Counted from the stretch's first letter, positions 18,600 to 27,271 are shown. The stretch: 64,000 nt of DNA from Bacillus sp. AFS055030 (GCF_002574545.1 NZ_NUGT01000020.1:124001-188000), one strand, 5' to 3'. Made by a program: numbers and translations. The notes: generated by a model from the sequence alone, not told the origin.

Positions 18600-18994
18600 T
18601 AAAACCATTCCTTCCTCGAAGTCACAATAAATTGCTCGAAAAGATCTATTTGAAATACGAACATAAACATTCAATTTTGTTATGAAAGTAATTCAGTTTA
18701 GAAACCTTTACATCATCAATTATTAAGAAAATTCGAAATTCGGTCAATTGGGTTAAAATCGAGGCTCTATTTCAATAATTGCAATATTTTCACTGAAAAT
18801 TCGACTTCTTTCTACTCAATTGTTTATAAACAAATCACGGACCCCTTCCCCCTTCTCTTGGGAAGTATCAAAAAGAAATGATTTAAATTTAGTTTTGGAG
18901 ACACTAGAGGAAGTGGTACAAAAAAAAACTGCCTCAAATGTCGTTATCCAACGACCTTTTGAGACAGCCTCTTCATTGTCTTGCATTTCATTTT
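18600..18994 (-). terminator. Intergenic region with the terminator of the kinase-like gene
   Basis: The clear element is a long hairpin, AACTGCCTCAAATGTCGTT (18927-18945) against 18950-18970, with a T-run on minus (18920-18928). It ends the kinase-like gene at 18995. It shares CAACGACCTTTTGAG with the hairpin at 14361. A smaller CTTCCC/GGGAAG hairpin lies at about 18847-18867. No gene is seen. Confidence 0.65.
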
Positions 18995-19609
18995 TTAGGA
19001 AGAGTATGAGCTATATGAACTTGAATGGCTGCGATGATGACGTCTTGATGATGAAGAGTGTCTGTAATGATGGTTTGATGATGAGTGTTTATTACGTCTT
19101 TTATGTTTTCGGTGACGTCGATGGGAACTTCCAAATATTGATTTAAAAAATCCAAGTTGGAAAGTTTCTTCTTCAAGGGAAAATCGTCCGACGTCAACAA
19201 TTCGTACTTCACCATCCTTTGATAACAATAAATTATGATTATGTAAGTCGAATGCATATAAGCCTGCATTTTGAGCATCAAAAATCGCATGATTAATCTC
19301 TTCTTCATATTGTTTACGTAAATTATTACTATGTCCATCTAATTGGTAAAAAGTTTCACCAAATACTCGATCACTTACCATAAAATCATTCGTAAACGCA
19401 TGAACTTTTGGGTAATATATACTTCGCTCTAGAAGGTGAAGTTTCATTCCATCATCTCGACTTTTTCCATCTTCTTTAAATACTTTTATAACATAATTGT
19501 CTCTAGTATAAACATCCCCATCTTTTCCACTTGCTAAGTATTCAAAATGATCTGCATGTTCTCCAAATAAAGTAAAATCCTGTATTTCTTGCAAAAGTGA
19601 TTGTTTCAT
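18995..19609 (-). CDS. Protein-kinase-like protein with His/Ser/Arg-rich tail
   Basis: A compact protein-kinase-like fold of 204 residues. Visible landmarks are the ATP-lysine in YVIKVFKED (Lys about 42), a catalytic-loop-like FDLHNHNLLL (Asp121, Asn126) and a metal-binding IVDVGRF (Asp139, DVG in place of DFG). It has the size of the small Bacillus YrzF-type putative Ser/Thr kinases. Residues about 161-204 are almost only Ser, His, Arg and Lys (HRRHRKHKRRNKH, then HHYRH, SSSSRRHHRSH and SSYSSYSS). That tail could bind metal, nucleic acid or spore-coat material, or be phosphorylated by the kinase itself. The ATG follows AAAGGGG. Kinase activity is not certain, since glycine-loop spacing is minimal. 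Confidence 0.7.
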   Translation of the reverse strand: MKQSLLQEIQDFTLFGEHADHFEYLASGKDGDVYTRDNYVIKVFKEDGKSRDDGMKLHLLERSIYYPKVHAFTNDFMVSDRVFGETFYQLDGHSNNLRKQYEEEINHAIFDAQNAGLYAFDLHNHNLLLSKDGEVRIVDVGRFSLEEETFQLGFFKSIFGSSHRRHRKHKRRNKHSSSNHHYRHSSSSRRHHRSHSSSYSSYSS

Positions 19610-19854
19610 TCATAAGCCCCTTTCAGGTGTTAATAATCTTAAAAGTTAAAACTTTCTTTACAAGATATATTCTCTCATTACATTGTTTTTACCTACCAGC
19701 TATTTGAATTACAAAAAAGTTTTCTTTAATTTAGTAATTTGTATTAGCTATGAATTTTTTGGGATAATACTCTACTAACAGAGATGATTGGCATTAAGTA
19801 AAATTATGGTTCAAATGATACGAAAAAGCGTTGATAAAAAAGGAGTTAGTAAAT

Positions 19855-20010
19855 ATGCATGAAGTAATTATGAGCTTAATTGCAGGTTTAATTGTTGGAG
19901 TTGTATTTACACTCATTAAATTACCAATTCCGGCACCACCTGTATTTTCAGCAATTTGCGGGATTATAGGTGTATGGGGTGGAATGAAATTAGTTCAGCT
20001 ATTTATATAA
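19855..20010 (+). CDS. XapX-domain small membrane protein
   Basis: A 51-residue protein starting MHEVIMSLIAGLIVG and containing KLPIPAPPVFSAICGIIG and WGGMKL, the hallmark of the XapX domain (DUF1427). Two hydrophobic segments flank the PxPAPP turn, so it is a membrane hairpin. AAGGAG lies about 9 bases upstream of the ATG. It precedes nupC by 100 bases with no terminator seen between, so co-transcription is plausible. Function is unknown; the family was named from a protein near xanthosine permease in enteric bacteria, which makes a nucleoside-transporter neighbour interesting. Confidence 0.85.
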   Translation: MHEVIMSLIAGLIVGVVFTLIKLPIPAPPVFSAICGIIGVWGGMKLVQLFI

Positions 20011-20110
20011 TAAACCTGACTTTTATTTAATGATATTTTTATATTGATTGGAAACAATAAGATTGCAAATTAGAAATTATTCTACAATTTTGTAGTTTGG
20101 AGGAAAATAA

Positions 20111-21289
20111 ATGTCATATATTATCTCAATCATTGGCATTATCTTGTTACTTATTATTTGCTGGCTATTGTCTAATGATAAAAAGAACATTAACTATAAA
20201 GCAGTTGCAATTATGTTAGTGGTTCAATTGATTTTAGCTTGGTTTATGCTAAAAACCTCAATTGGAAGAACCGTTTTACAAAAGATTGTCTCTTTCTTTA
20301 ATAAAGTTTTATCTTTTGGTAACGAAGGTATATCATTTGTATTCGGTGATTTATCAACAAAGGGTTATTTCTGGATTAACGTTTTAATGATGATCATCTT
20401 TGTATCTTCATTATTATCTATCTTGACTTATACAAGAATTTTACCGTTAGCAATTAAATATATCGGTGGTGCAGTTGCTAAAATTACTGGTTTACCGAAG
20501 ATTGAGTCGTTCGTTGCTGTAAATAGTATGGTATTTGGTGATACCACTGCAATTCTTTCAGTTAAAACTGAATTACATAAACTAACACCTAACCGTTTAT
20601 TTGTTGTCGTTACATCATCTTTAGTAGCGGTATCATGTTCAATCTTAGGTGCCTATATGCAAATGATTCCTCCAGAATATGTACTAGTTGCATTACCAAT
20701 TAACGTATTCTCAGGTTTAATTCTTTCTTCAATGGTATGTCCGGTTACTTCAGAACAGGATGAAGAAATTAATGTAAAAGAAATGATTAAAGAAAAATCA
20801 TTATTTGAAGCCATCGGAAACGGTGCACTTGATGGTGGTAAAGTTGCCTTAATTGTAGGTGCAATGTTAATAACTTATATTGGTTTACTTGCCATGATTA
20901 ATTTCGTTTTCAATTCAATTATCGGAATGACATTTACTCAAATTTTAGGATATGTTTTTGCACCAGTTGCTTTCATCATGGGGATTCCAACAGACGAATT
21001 AGTTCGTACTGGGTCAATTATGGGTACAAAAGTTGCTGCAAATGAATTTGTCGCAATGCTTGATTTCCAAAAAATCATTCCAACTTTATCAGCAAAAACT
21101 GTAGCGATTGTATCATCATTCTTAGTATCATTTGCTAACTTTTCTTCAATTGGAATTATATATGGTGCGGTTGCTGCAATTGATAAAAAACAATCAGAGC
21201 TTTTTGCTAAATTTGGGTTAAAAGTATTATTAGTTGCTACGCTTGGTTCAGTATTAACAGGAACAATTGTCGGATTATTTGTTAGATAA
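20111..21289 (+). CDS. nupC: Concentrative nucleoside transporter NupC
   Basis: Cation-coupled nucleoside importer of the CNT family in the cytoplasmic membrane. The 392-residue length, about ten hydrophobic segments, the VNSMVFGDTTAILSVK region (family G-Q-T-E-like site in this branch) and MGIPTDELVRTGSIMGTKVAANEF followed by SFANFSSIGI identify the family; the last two are the substrate and cation signatures. TTGGAGG precedes the ATG. The gene ends at a bidirectional hairpin. The specific nucleoside cannot be read from the sequence. Confidence 0.92.
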   Translation: MSYIISIIGIILLLIICWLLSNDKKNINYKAVAIMLVVQLILAWFMLKTSIGRTVLQKIVSFFNKVLSFGNEGISFVFGDLSTKGYFWINVLMMIIFVSSLLSILTYTRILPLAIKYIGGAVAKITGLPKIESFVAVNSMVFGDTTAILSVKTELHKLTPNRLFVVVTSSLVAVSCSILGAYMQMIPPEYVLVALPINVFSGLILSSMVCPVTSEQDEEINVKEMIKEKSLFEAIGNGALDGGKVALIVGAMLITYIGLLAMINFVFNSIIGMTFTQILGYVFAPVAFIMGIPTDELVRTGSIMGTKVAANEFVAMLDFQKIIPTLSAKTVAIVSSFLVSFANFSSIGIIYGAVAAIDKKQSELFAKFGLKVLLVATLGSVLTGTIVGLFVR

Positions 21290-21692
21290 TTCTTTCGATC
21301 ACAATGAACGTAAAACAAAGCAGCCAATCTTTTTATTAGATTTACGGCTGTTTTGTTTAATGTAATGAATTTTTTATAACTAAAGAAGGAAATACCCTTA
21401 AATACTCACCTTCAAAATAAAAACCTCCTTCATTGTTTAGCATTTTCAATTACTATTTTAACCAAATCTCCTAATACGGTACGTGAAATTACAACTAATT
21501 TCAACAACATTTTAATAATTGTATTGTTAGTATTTATTTTGAAATAAATTGTTCAAAGAATAACATATTAAACAAACCAAAATCTCGTTAAAATAATCCA
21601 AGTAGAAATCTATTTTTGATATGACTGATTTGATTCTTGTCTTTCATGCTTAGATTTAGATGTATTAATTCAAGTTTTAAGGAGATTTAATT
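21290..21692. other. nupC terminator and leader of the glycosyltransferase gene
   Basis: AAACAAAGCAGCC (21313-21325) pairs with GGCTGTTTTGTTT (21346-21358), a plus-strand terminator for nupC that may also act on minus. The rest is AT-rich. A minus-strand 28-codon frame (21357-21443) and AGGAG motifs are present but unconvincing. GGAGA precedes the glycosyltransferase ATG. Confidence 0.6.
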
Positions 21693-23054
21693 ATGCAATT
21701 TGTTACTATACTCATCCTATTCTTATGTACTTTTTTCCCAATCTTACATATGGTCAATTCATTTCCGATTTTTTATAATAAGAAACGAAATATTGTACGG
21801 ACTAATAAAAGCATTAGTATACTTATACCTTGCTTTAACGAAGAAAGTATTATCGAAACAGCTATAAAAGGTATAAATAGATTAAATTACTCAGCAAAAG
21901 AAGTTATTTACATTAACGATGGATCTGAAGATGGAACCATGAAAATTTTGCATGAACTTCTTCGCCTTACACCAATAGAGCGAAGAAAATCAAATCAGTT
22001 AAAGAGTAATAAAATCAAAAACTTCTATAAATCGACTATTTACCCTAATGTTTACGTAATTGACAAAGTAAATGGTGGAAAACATGATGCCTTAAACGCA
22101 GGAATCGAATATTCTAAAAATGAATTAGTTGTAACTTTAGATGCAGATAGTATTCTTGCCAACGACTCATTGCATATCCTGAATGAAGTTTTCCAAGATC
22201 CTGATGTATTAGCAGCAGGAGGAATGGTGCATCCTCTTCAAGGTGTCCATTTTAATCAGGAGAATATCGAGCGTACTTTATCGGTAAAGCATGTCATTCG
22301 ATTTCAAATTTTTGAGTTTATAAAAGGATTCTATATTAATAGAGTTTCTCTTGCGAAATTCGATGCACTCTCCGTTATTTCTGGAGCATTTGGTGTTTTT
22401 AATAGAGAAATTTTATTAAAAGTTGGTGGATATAGAAAAACTTTAGGAGAAGATATCGATATTACTTTAAAATTTCAACAATACATTTTAAAAAATCCTG
22501 GTAAAAGAATGGTATTTGTCCCAAATGCAGTATGCTATACAGAGTGTCCAGAAACCTGGAAGGATTTATTTAAACAAAGGATTCGTTGGCAAAAGGCATT
22601 TATTGACTGTGTCATTTATTATTTTCCGATGCTTATAAAGACCTTTTTATTTCGTACAGTTTCTTTCTTCATGCTAATTGATTCATTTATTTTAGGTACA
22701 GTTGCTATTTATTTTACGATTTTTAATTTCGGCTATATGTTATTTACCAATATAGGACATGCTCAAAATCTACTATTATTCTATTTGCTTGGAGTCGTAT
22801 CGTTAAATTTAATTTATAGTATCTTTGCTATGTATTTAGCTAATTATTATGGTGTTCAATTTAAAAGTAAAGATAAGATTAGATTGACAGTTACAATACT
22901 ATTAGACCTATTTGTCTATCGTTTTGTAACATTATTTTTTGTACTATTTGGTACTGTTTCTTATTTTATAAACCGTAATGATTGGAACAAAGTTTCTCGA
23001 TCTGGGAGAATTTATGAGCTAGAAAAGGATAAAGGAATGAAGAACGTTGGATAA
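21693..23054 (+). CDS. Membrane glycosyltransferase family 2 (PgaC/IcaA-like processive synthase)
   Basis: Polymerises a surface polysaccharide from UDP-sugars at the membrane. One N-terminal hydrophobic segment, then the GT2 catalytic domain with INDGSEDGT (about 74-82), DAD (150-152), the GED acceptor site (252-254) and QRIRW (295-299), the processive-synthase signature. Several membrane segments fill residues about 320-430. The length of 453 is near PgaC/IcaA. It overlaps the polysaccharide deacetylase by 8 bases, which mirrors the synthase/deacetylase pairing of poly-N-acetylglucosamine loci. Hyaluronan- or chitin-like product is an alternative. Confidence 0.85.
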   Translation: MQFVTILILFLCTFFPILHMVNSFPIFYNKKRNIVRTNKSISILIPCFNEESIIETAIKGINRLNYSAKEVIYINDGSEDGTMKILHELLRLTPIERRKSNQLKSNKIKNFYKSTIYPNVYVIDKVNGGKHDALNAGIEYSKNELVVTLDADSILANDSLHILNEVFQDPDVLAAGGMVHPLQGVHFNQENIERTLSVKHVIRFQIFEFIKGFYINRVSLAKFDALSVISGAFGVFNREILLKVGGYRKTLGEDIDITLKFQQYILKNPGKRMVFVPNAVCYTECPETWKDLFKQRIRWQKAFIDCVIYYFPMLIKTFLFRTVSFFMLIDSFILGTVAIYFTIFNFGYMLFTNIGHAQNLLLFYLLGVVSLNLIYSIFAMYLANYYGVQFKSKDKIRLTVTILLDLFVYRFVTLFFVLFGTVSYFINRNDWNKVSRSGRIYELEKDKGMKNVG

Positions 23055-23901
23055 AAAACTTGTTATTGTATATGCTGTTCTAATATCATCATTTATGATT
23101 GCATATCCGTTTATGAAAAGTAGTGCATCTTATTTGTCGGTAGCTAAACAACCAAATAAATCACTACAAACTACAAATTGTAAAACTTTCCAAAGTAAAG
23201 TACAAACACCACAAGAAATTCAAAAAACCCAAAATAAAGCTAACATTATTTTTACAATGGATGATGGGTGGGAAACGCAATTTACAAAAGGTTTTAAAAT
23301 CTTAAAAAATAATGATATAAAAGGAAGTATTGCTGTCATTCCTTCAAAAATAGGTACCAAAGGATATATGTCATTACGTCAATTAAATACTTTATATCGT
23401 TCTGGTTGGGACTTGATGAATCATACATATTCCCATCGACATTTAGCAAGTTTAAATAAACAAGAGCAAAAAAGTGAATTAAACGATGCTCGAAAGTGGC
23501 TTAATCAACATTGTTTTACAAAAGCAAGTAATATCGCCGTTTATCCATATGGGTCTTTTAATGATGATACATTGAAAACCTTGCAGGAAGAACAATATCG
23601 AAGTGCTCGTACCATTAAGGATGGAATTCAAATTAACCAAATTAAAAAATATGAGGTTCGAACGATTAATTTACTTCCTAGTACAGACATTTTATGGGTA
23701 AAAGATCAAATTGACTTAGCAATTAAGAAGAAACAATCAATTGTATTTACTAACCATCGCTTTGAAAAAAAAGCTGATAAAGCGGGGATGAATTTTGATC
23801 CAGAAAAGTTTAAAACAATTGTTAATTATGTCGTGAGTAAAAAAGATGAACTAAACATTTTGACCTATTCCGAATGGCTAGATATAAAAGAGATTAAATA
23901 A
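23047..23901 (+). CDS. Membrane-anchored polysaccharide deacetylase (PgaB/IcaB-like)
   Basis: Removes acetyl groups from a GlcNAc-type polymer outside the cell. A hydrophobic N-terminus (about 6-30) is a signal or anchor. The NodB domain has the catalytic IIFTMDDGW (Asp72-Asp73) and the metal site HTYSH (His126, His130), then YPYGSFND. The start is TTG at 23047 inside the end of the synthase gene, with AAAGGA about 10 bases upstream. Tight coupling to the synthase supports one exopolysaccharide pathway. It lacks the C-terminal hydrolase domain of Gram-negative PgaB and is closer to IcaB in size (284 residues). Confidence 0.85.
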   Translation: MDKKLVIVYAVLISSFMIAYPFMKSSASYLSVAKQPNKSLQTTNCKTFQSKVQTPQEIQKTQNKANIIFTMDDGWETQFTKGFKILKNNDIKGSIAVIPSKIGTKGYMSLRQLNTLYRSGWDLMNHTYSHRHLASLNKQEQKSELNDARKWLNQHCFTKASNIAVYPYGSFNDDTLKTLQEEQYRSARTIKDGIQINQIKKYEVRTINLLPSTDILWVKDQIDLAIKKKQSIVFTNHRFEKKADKAGMNFDPEKFKTIVNYVVSKKDELNILTYSEWLDIKEIK

Positions 23902-23903
23902 CT

Positions 23904-24533
23904 TTATATATTTAATTTCAAAAAGCTGCTGCGGCAGCTTTTTTTCTTGCAAATACGAATAGATGTGGTGGTATTGAATTCCTTTTCATCAGGGAACTTA
24001 ATTTTGTTCAAGACTAATTTAAATAAGGAGCCGAAAGATCGACTCCTTTTTTTAACCCTTTTATTTAAGAATTTGGCTAATGCCTCCACTACCAAATTAT
24101 GATCATCCTCTTGAGCTAAGCCTGAAACGGTTATGACGCCAATAACACCCGATCCTTCAATTTTAATAGGAAATGCTCCACCGTGTGCAGCAAATTCAGA
24201 CGGACTGGCCGAGTAAAATTCGTTATATGATCTATTTTTCATCTCGTTGTAAAGTCTCATATAATAAGAGCTGACATGATGGCGGAGAACAATATTAGAT
24301 TTTCTCTTGATCCATAAATCTTGATCTGGCGATGTATGATCCATTGCATAATGAAAGATACTTTGACCGTTTTTCAAAATATTTATAGCAATTGGTTTAT
24401 CAAACCCTTTAGCTGCCTCTATGATGAGCATACCAATTTCTAAAGCATCTTTGTTTGAAAAACTTTGAAAAATTAGATTTTCTTCTTGTTTCCTTACCTC
24501 CTCAAGTTTTTGTTGAATCGTTATCTCTTCCAT
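23904..24533 (-). CDS. UPF0303 / heme-degrading-domain protein with odd C-terminal extension
   Basis: Member of the UPF0303 (YBR137W/HbpS-like) family, small oligomeric proteins of uncertain function linked to heme or metal binding. Core motifs are present (SPSEFAAHGGAFPI and GSGVIGVITVSGLAQEDDH) up to about residue 158, where family members normally end. The frame continues for about 50 Lys/Arg/Ser-rich residues, running through a hairpin at 24025-24048 and the terminator at 23921-23942. A lost stop codon is the simplest reading. The start ATG at 24533 follows TTGGAGG. It is the last gene of the deoR-oxidoreductase operon, 12 bases after its neighbour. Confidence 0.82.
   Translation of the reverse strand: MEEITIQQKLEEVRKQEENLIFQSFSNKDALEIGMLIIEAAKGFDKPIAINILKNGQSIFHYAMDHTSPDQDLWIKRKSNIVLRHHVSSYYMRLYNEMKNRSYNEFYSASPSEFAAHGGAFPIKIEGSGVIGVITVSGLAQEDDHNLVVEALAKFLNKRVKKRSRSFGSLFKLVLNKIKFPDEKEFNTTTSIRICKKKSCRSSFLKLNI
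23921..23945 (+). terminator. Intrinsic terminator of the polysaccharide operon
   Basis: AAAAGCTGC (23921-23929) and GCAGCTTTT (23934-23942), loop TGCG, then TTTTTC on plus. It also lies inside the 3' end of the convergent UPF0303 open frame, which is unusual. Confidence 0.85.
24025..24053. terminator. Hairpin with T-run inside the UPF0303 3' end
   Basis: AAGGAGCCGA (24025-24034) against TCGACTCCTT (24039-24048), loop AAGA, T-run to 24053 on plus. The one mismatch is a G-U pair in minus-strand RNA. It probably marks the original end of the UPF0303 gene. Confidence 0.6.
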
Positions 24534-24545
24534 ATAAACCTCCAA

Positions 24546-25586
24546 TTAAAGATAGATTACTTTCTTTTCTTCACTACTTTTAAGTGCTGCTTCAATGATC
24601 TTAATAACAGATAAACCTTCTATACCTGTAACAGGAGCATTGGAACCATTTAAAATACTTTCAGCAATTTTCTTGTAATACGTCGTATACGAACCAGGAA
24701 TTGTTTCAATTGTTTCTTCGATTTCTTTTTCGTCACAAACGGTATAGAGCTTGCCATAGAATTGAGGTTCATCTATTCCCCATGTTTGTTCTGTAGGTTT
24801 TTTACCTTCTTTAAGTGCAGCTTCTTGCCCATCTAATCCATACTTAATAAAGCTCCCTTTGTTTCCATGTACTTGGAAACGAGGTCCGTTACTTGGGACA
24901 ATGGAACCAGAATGTAAGATAACACGTAGTTTGTCATATCCTAAAATGATATGAAAATAATCATCGGTTTCAGCATTTTCTCTTTGTGCTATTACATCAG
25001 CTGAAATGAATTGAGGTTGTCCAAATAGGTTTAAAGCCTGATCAATTAAATGTGAACCTAAATCATATAACATACCAGAACCAGGACCTTGTTTCTCTCT
25101 CCATCGATTTCTTACTTCTGGTCTATATCGGTCAAAATGAACTTGATAAGTATTGATTTCTCCTAATAAACCATCATTTATTAATTTTTTAATAGTTAAA
25201 AAGTCATTATCCCATCTTCTGTTATGATAAACGCTTAATATACGATTCTTTTCATCGGCGATCTTAATTAGCTCTTCTGCTTGCCATGTTTCCACTACCA
25301 TTGGTTTTTCTAAAATGACATGTTTACCAGCTTCTAAACTTTGTTTTGCCATTTCATAATGCATACCACTTGGTGTAGTAATGACAACTAAGTCAATTAA
25401 TTCATCTATTAGAACCTCATCTAAACTACTGACTATCTCTACATCTCCTAAATCTCTTTGAACAACTTCTTTTTTTGAACTGACAACTTTTCTTAATTCG
25501 AATTCTTCTAAAACACTTATAAATGGTGCATGGAATGTAGCTCCCGAAAAACCATATCCAACTAAACCAACATTAATTTTTTTCAT
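24546..25586 (-). CDS. Gfo/Idh/MocA-family NAD(P)-dependent oxidoreductase
   Basis: Sugar- or inositol-type dehydrogenase. The N-terminal Rossmann fold begins VGLVGYGFSGATFHAPF; EKPMVVETWQAEELI holds the catalytic-site Lys of the EKP motif; the C-terminal domain has DLGSHLIDQALNLFG with its conserved His. The length is about 346 residues. The ATG at 25586 has GAGAGGG six bases upstream; a GTG 15 bases earlier is possible. Both overlap the end of the deoR gene, so the two are translationally coupled. The regulator plus a UPF0303 protein suggest a small sugar-catabolic or repair operon; the substrate is unknown. Confidence 0.9.
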   Translation of the reverse strand: MKKINVGLVGYGFSGATFHAPFISVLEEFELRKVVSSKKEVVQRDLGDVEIVSSLDEVLIDELIDLVVITTPSGMHYEMAKQSLEAGKHVILEKPMVVETWQAEELIKIADEKNRILSVYHNRRWDNDFLTIKKLINDGLLGEINTYQVHFDRYRPEVRNRWREKQGPGSGMLYDLGSHLIDQALNLFGQPQFISADVIAQRENAETDDYFHIILGYDKLRVILHSGSIVPSNGPRFQVHGNKGSFIKYGLDGQEAALKEGKKPTEQTWGIDEPQFYGKLYTVCDEKEIEETIETIPGSYTTYYKKIAESILNGSNAPVTGIEGLSVIKIIEAALKSSEEKKVIYL

Positions 25587-26361
25587 TCGAAACCCTCTCA
25601 CTTTCCTCTTCTTCTAAACTAATTAAATGAATATTGTATTCGATTATTTTTTGTTTAAATGCTTCATCTGGATCTTTGTCTGTAATAATGATGTCTATTC
25701 CCTTAATATCAAATACCTTGTGCAGAAAAACCTTTTCAAACTTTGTATGATCTGCTAATAAGACTACTTGTTTTGCACAACTAATCATTTTTTTCTTTAA
25801 AAACGCCTCTTCTTCATCAGGTGAAGTGAGTCCATCTTCACTAATCCCGCAAGCACCAAGAAATAGCTGATCAACTTTGTAGTCATTAAGTGTTTCAATC
25901 GTCCTAGGACCAACTAAATTTCTATTTTTACGATTAAATTTTCCAGGAAGCATAAAGGTTTGTATTTCTTCATACTCACCTAATAAATCAACTATATCAA
26001 TTGAATTTGTAATCACATTTACTTGTTTACCTGACATAAATTTCGACATAAGTGCACAAGTTGAAGATGTATCCATCAATAAGTTACTAGTTTCACGTAT
26101 AAGTAATGCAGCTCTTTGTGCAATCTTTTCCTTGCCTTTAGTTACGATTCGTTCTTTATAATCAGTTAAGTTTCGGTTATTGGTTGGAAGTGTTGCTCCA
26201 CCCTTTATTCGTATAATTTCCCCGCGTTCTTCAAGTTTAACGAGATCCCTTCTTGCCGTATCCTTTGAAACGCTAAGCATTTTACATATTTCTTCTAAAG
26301 TAATCTTACTATTTTCAGCCAAATACTTTACTATCAAAGCTAATCTTTGTTCTTGATACAT
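25573..26361 (-). CDS. DeoR/GlpR-family transcriptional regulator
   Basis: Repressor that senses a phosphorylated sugar. The N-terminal winged helix-turn-helix has the family signature SVSKDTARRDLVKLEERGEI (about 29-48) and the wing IRIKGGA; the C-terminal sensor domain (about 75-230) includes MDTSSTCALMSKFM, FLGACGISEDGL and LLADHTKF, as in IolR and GlpR. It is the first gene of the operon and overlaps the oxidoreductase it probably controls. AAAGGGG lies upstream of the ATG. Confidence 0.9.
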   Translation of the reverse strand: MYQEQRLALIVKYLAENSKITLEEICKMLSVSKDTARRDLVKLEERGEIIRIKGGATLPTNNRNLTDYKERIVTKGKEKIAQRAALLIRETSNLLMDTSSTCALMSKFMSGKQVNVITNSIDIVDLLGEYEEIQTFMLPGKFNRKNRNLVGPRTIETLNDYKVDQLFLGACGISEDGLTSPDEEEAFLKKKMISCAKQVVLLADHTKFEKVFLHKVFDIKGIDIIITDKDPDEAFKQKIIEYNIHLISLEEEESERVSNEKN

Positions 26362-26502
26362 AAGTTTAGAACCCCTTTTTATTCCTAAAAATCGATTTCT
26401 AAAGATATTATATCTAATTCAAATATGTATTTCCACAAATAAACTTATAAAACTTAATTTAATTACGTTTTTTAAGTTTAGTCTAAATTATAAGCACTTA
26501 AC

Positions 26503-26537
26503 ATAAAAAAAGACGGTAATTTAACTTAACCGTCTTT
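26503..26537 (-). terminator. Intrinsic terminator of the 26546-26956 gene
   Basis: AAAGACGGT (26509-26517) and ACCGTCTTT (26529-26537), loop of 11; a T-run follows on minus. Confidence 0.85.
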
Positions 26538-26545
26538 AAAAAACT

Positions 26546-26956
26546 TTATAAAAATTTAATTTGGTGGAATGAATGATTTTTTCCATTCCATTCGATTATA
26601 AATTCTTCAATCCCTAAAACTGCAGTTTCAGGTTTTGACACTTGATGATCAATCCATTTTTTAAGTTTAGGTAATACAGCATGATGAAATTGAGATTTTG
26701 CCTTCTCTGGATAAATAGTTTGGGAGATTGGATAGAAATAAATTCTAATATCCTTATCTCTATTACAAGTAACTGAAGCTACAACAGTTCCGCTGATTTG
26801 TGGTGGTCTTGCGCAGCGATTATCGAATTCAAACTTTCTTGTCAGACCAAATATAACACTTGCCTCTTCTTTACTAGGGAGATTCAACTTAATTTGTTTT
26901 CTATTTGCAGCATATGTTTCAATTTTATTAAGATTTCTAAAATAAACGATCCTCAA
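26546..26956 (-). CDS. Unknown small cytosolic protein
   Basis: I do not recognise this 136-residue protein. The start is TTG at 26956, giving MRIVYFRNL, because AGGAGG stands seven bases before it; an upstream ATG-initiated frame adds an implausible hydrophobic stub and has no ribosome binding site. It is mixed alpha/beta by eye, with conserved-looking patches CNRDKDIRIYFYPISQTIYP and a C-terminal IEWNGKNHSFHQIKFL. No signal peptide or membrane segment. It is monocistronic with its own terminator. Confidence 0.75.
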   Translation of the reverse strand: MRIVYFRNLNKIETYAANRKQIKLNLPSKEEASVIFGLTRKFEFDNRCARPPQISGTVVASVTCNRDKDIRIYFYPISQTIYPEKAKSQFHHAVLPKLKKWIDHQVSKPETAVLGIEEFIIEWNGKNHSFHQIKFL

Positions 26957-27054
26957 TTTCGCACCTCCTAATAATAGCCACAACAATATAATTTCTACTT
27001 CATTTAATTTATGCCCCTACTAATAATCATATTGACCTACTTTGAAATAATCAC

Positions 27055-27083
27055 AATAAAAAAAATCGACAAGAAAGTCGATT
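27055..27083 (-). terminator. Terminator downstream of the histidine phosphatase
   Basis: AATCGAC (27064-27070) and GTCGATT (27077-27083), loop AAGAAA, with a long T-run on minus. It is 190 bases past the phosphatase stop; the DNA between (27084-27271) holds no convincing gene. Confidence 0.6.
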
Positions 27084-27271
27084 AAGTTCAAAGCTATTAA
27101 ACGATTCGAATATGATTGAAATAAATGAATAAGTAAAATTCCTTCCAACTTTTTTCTGCTTTCCTTAATTAAATGAACAAACTTAGATATATTAATCTAT
27201 AATAAACATCTCGTAAATTTCTTAAAAAAATAAAGAATCATTACCTTATTCAAATACTAAAAAAAGTAATA

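Noticed and set aside
14126-18994. Insertion sequence responsible for the protease duplication
   Set aside because: The shared hairpins are terminator-like; no transposase, terminal inverted repeats or target duplications are seen.
18820-19146. 108-codon plus-strand frame opposite the kinase-like gene
   Set aside because: It overlaps the terminator and the repetitive His/Ser/Arg codons of the minus-strand gene; it is an antisense shadow.
20011-20110. Purine riboswitch before nupC
   Set aside because: The 100-base leader lacks the three-helix purine aptamer pattern; only a short CTACAA/TTGTAG hairpin is present.
21357-21443. 28-codon minus-strand frame starting MLNNEGGFYFEGEY between nupC and the glycosyltransferase
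   Set aside because: AGGAG lies 24 bases from the ATG, too far, and the stop falls inside the nupC terminator. Too little evidence for a gene.
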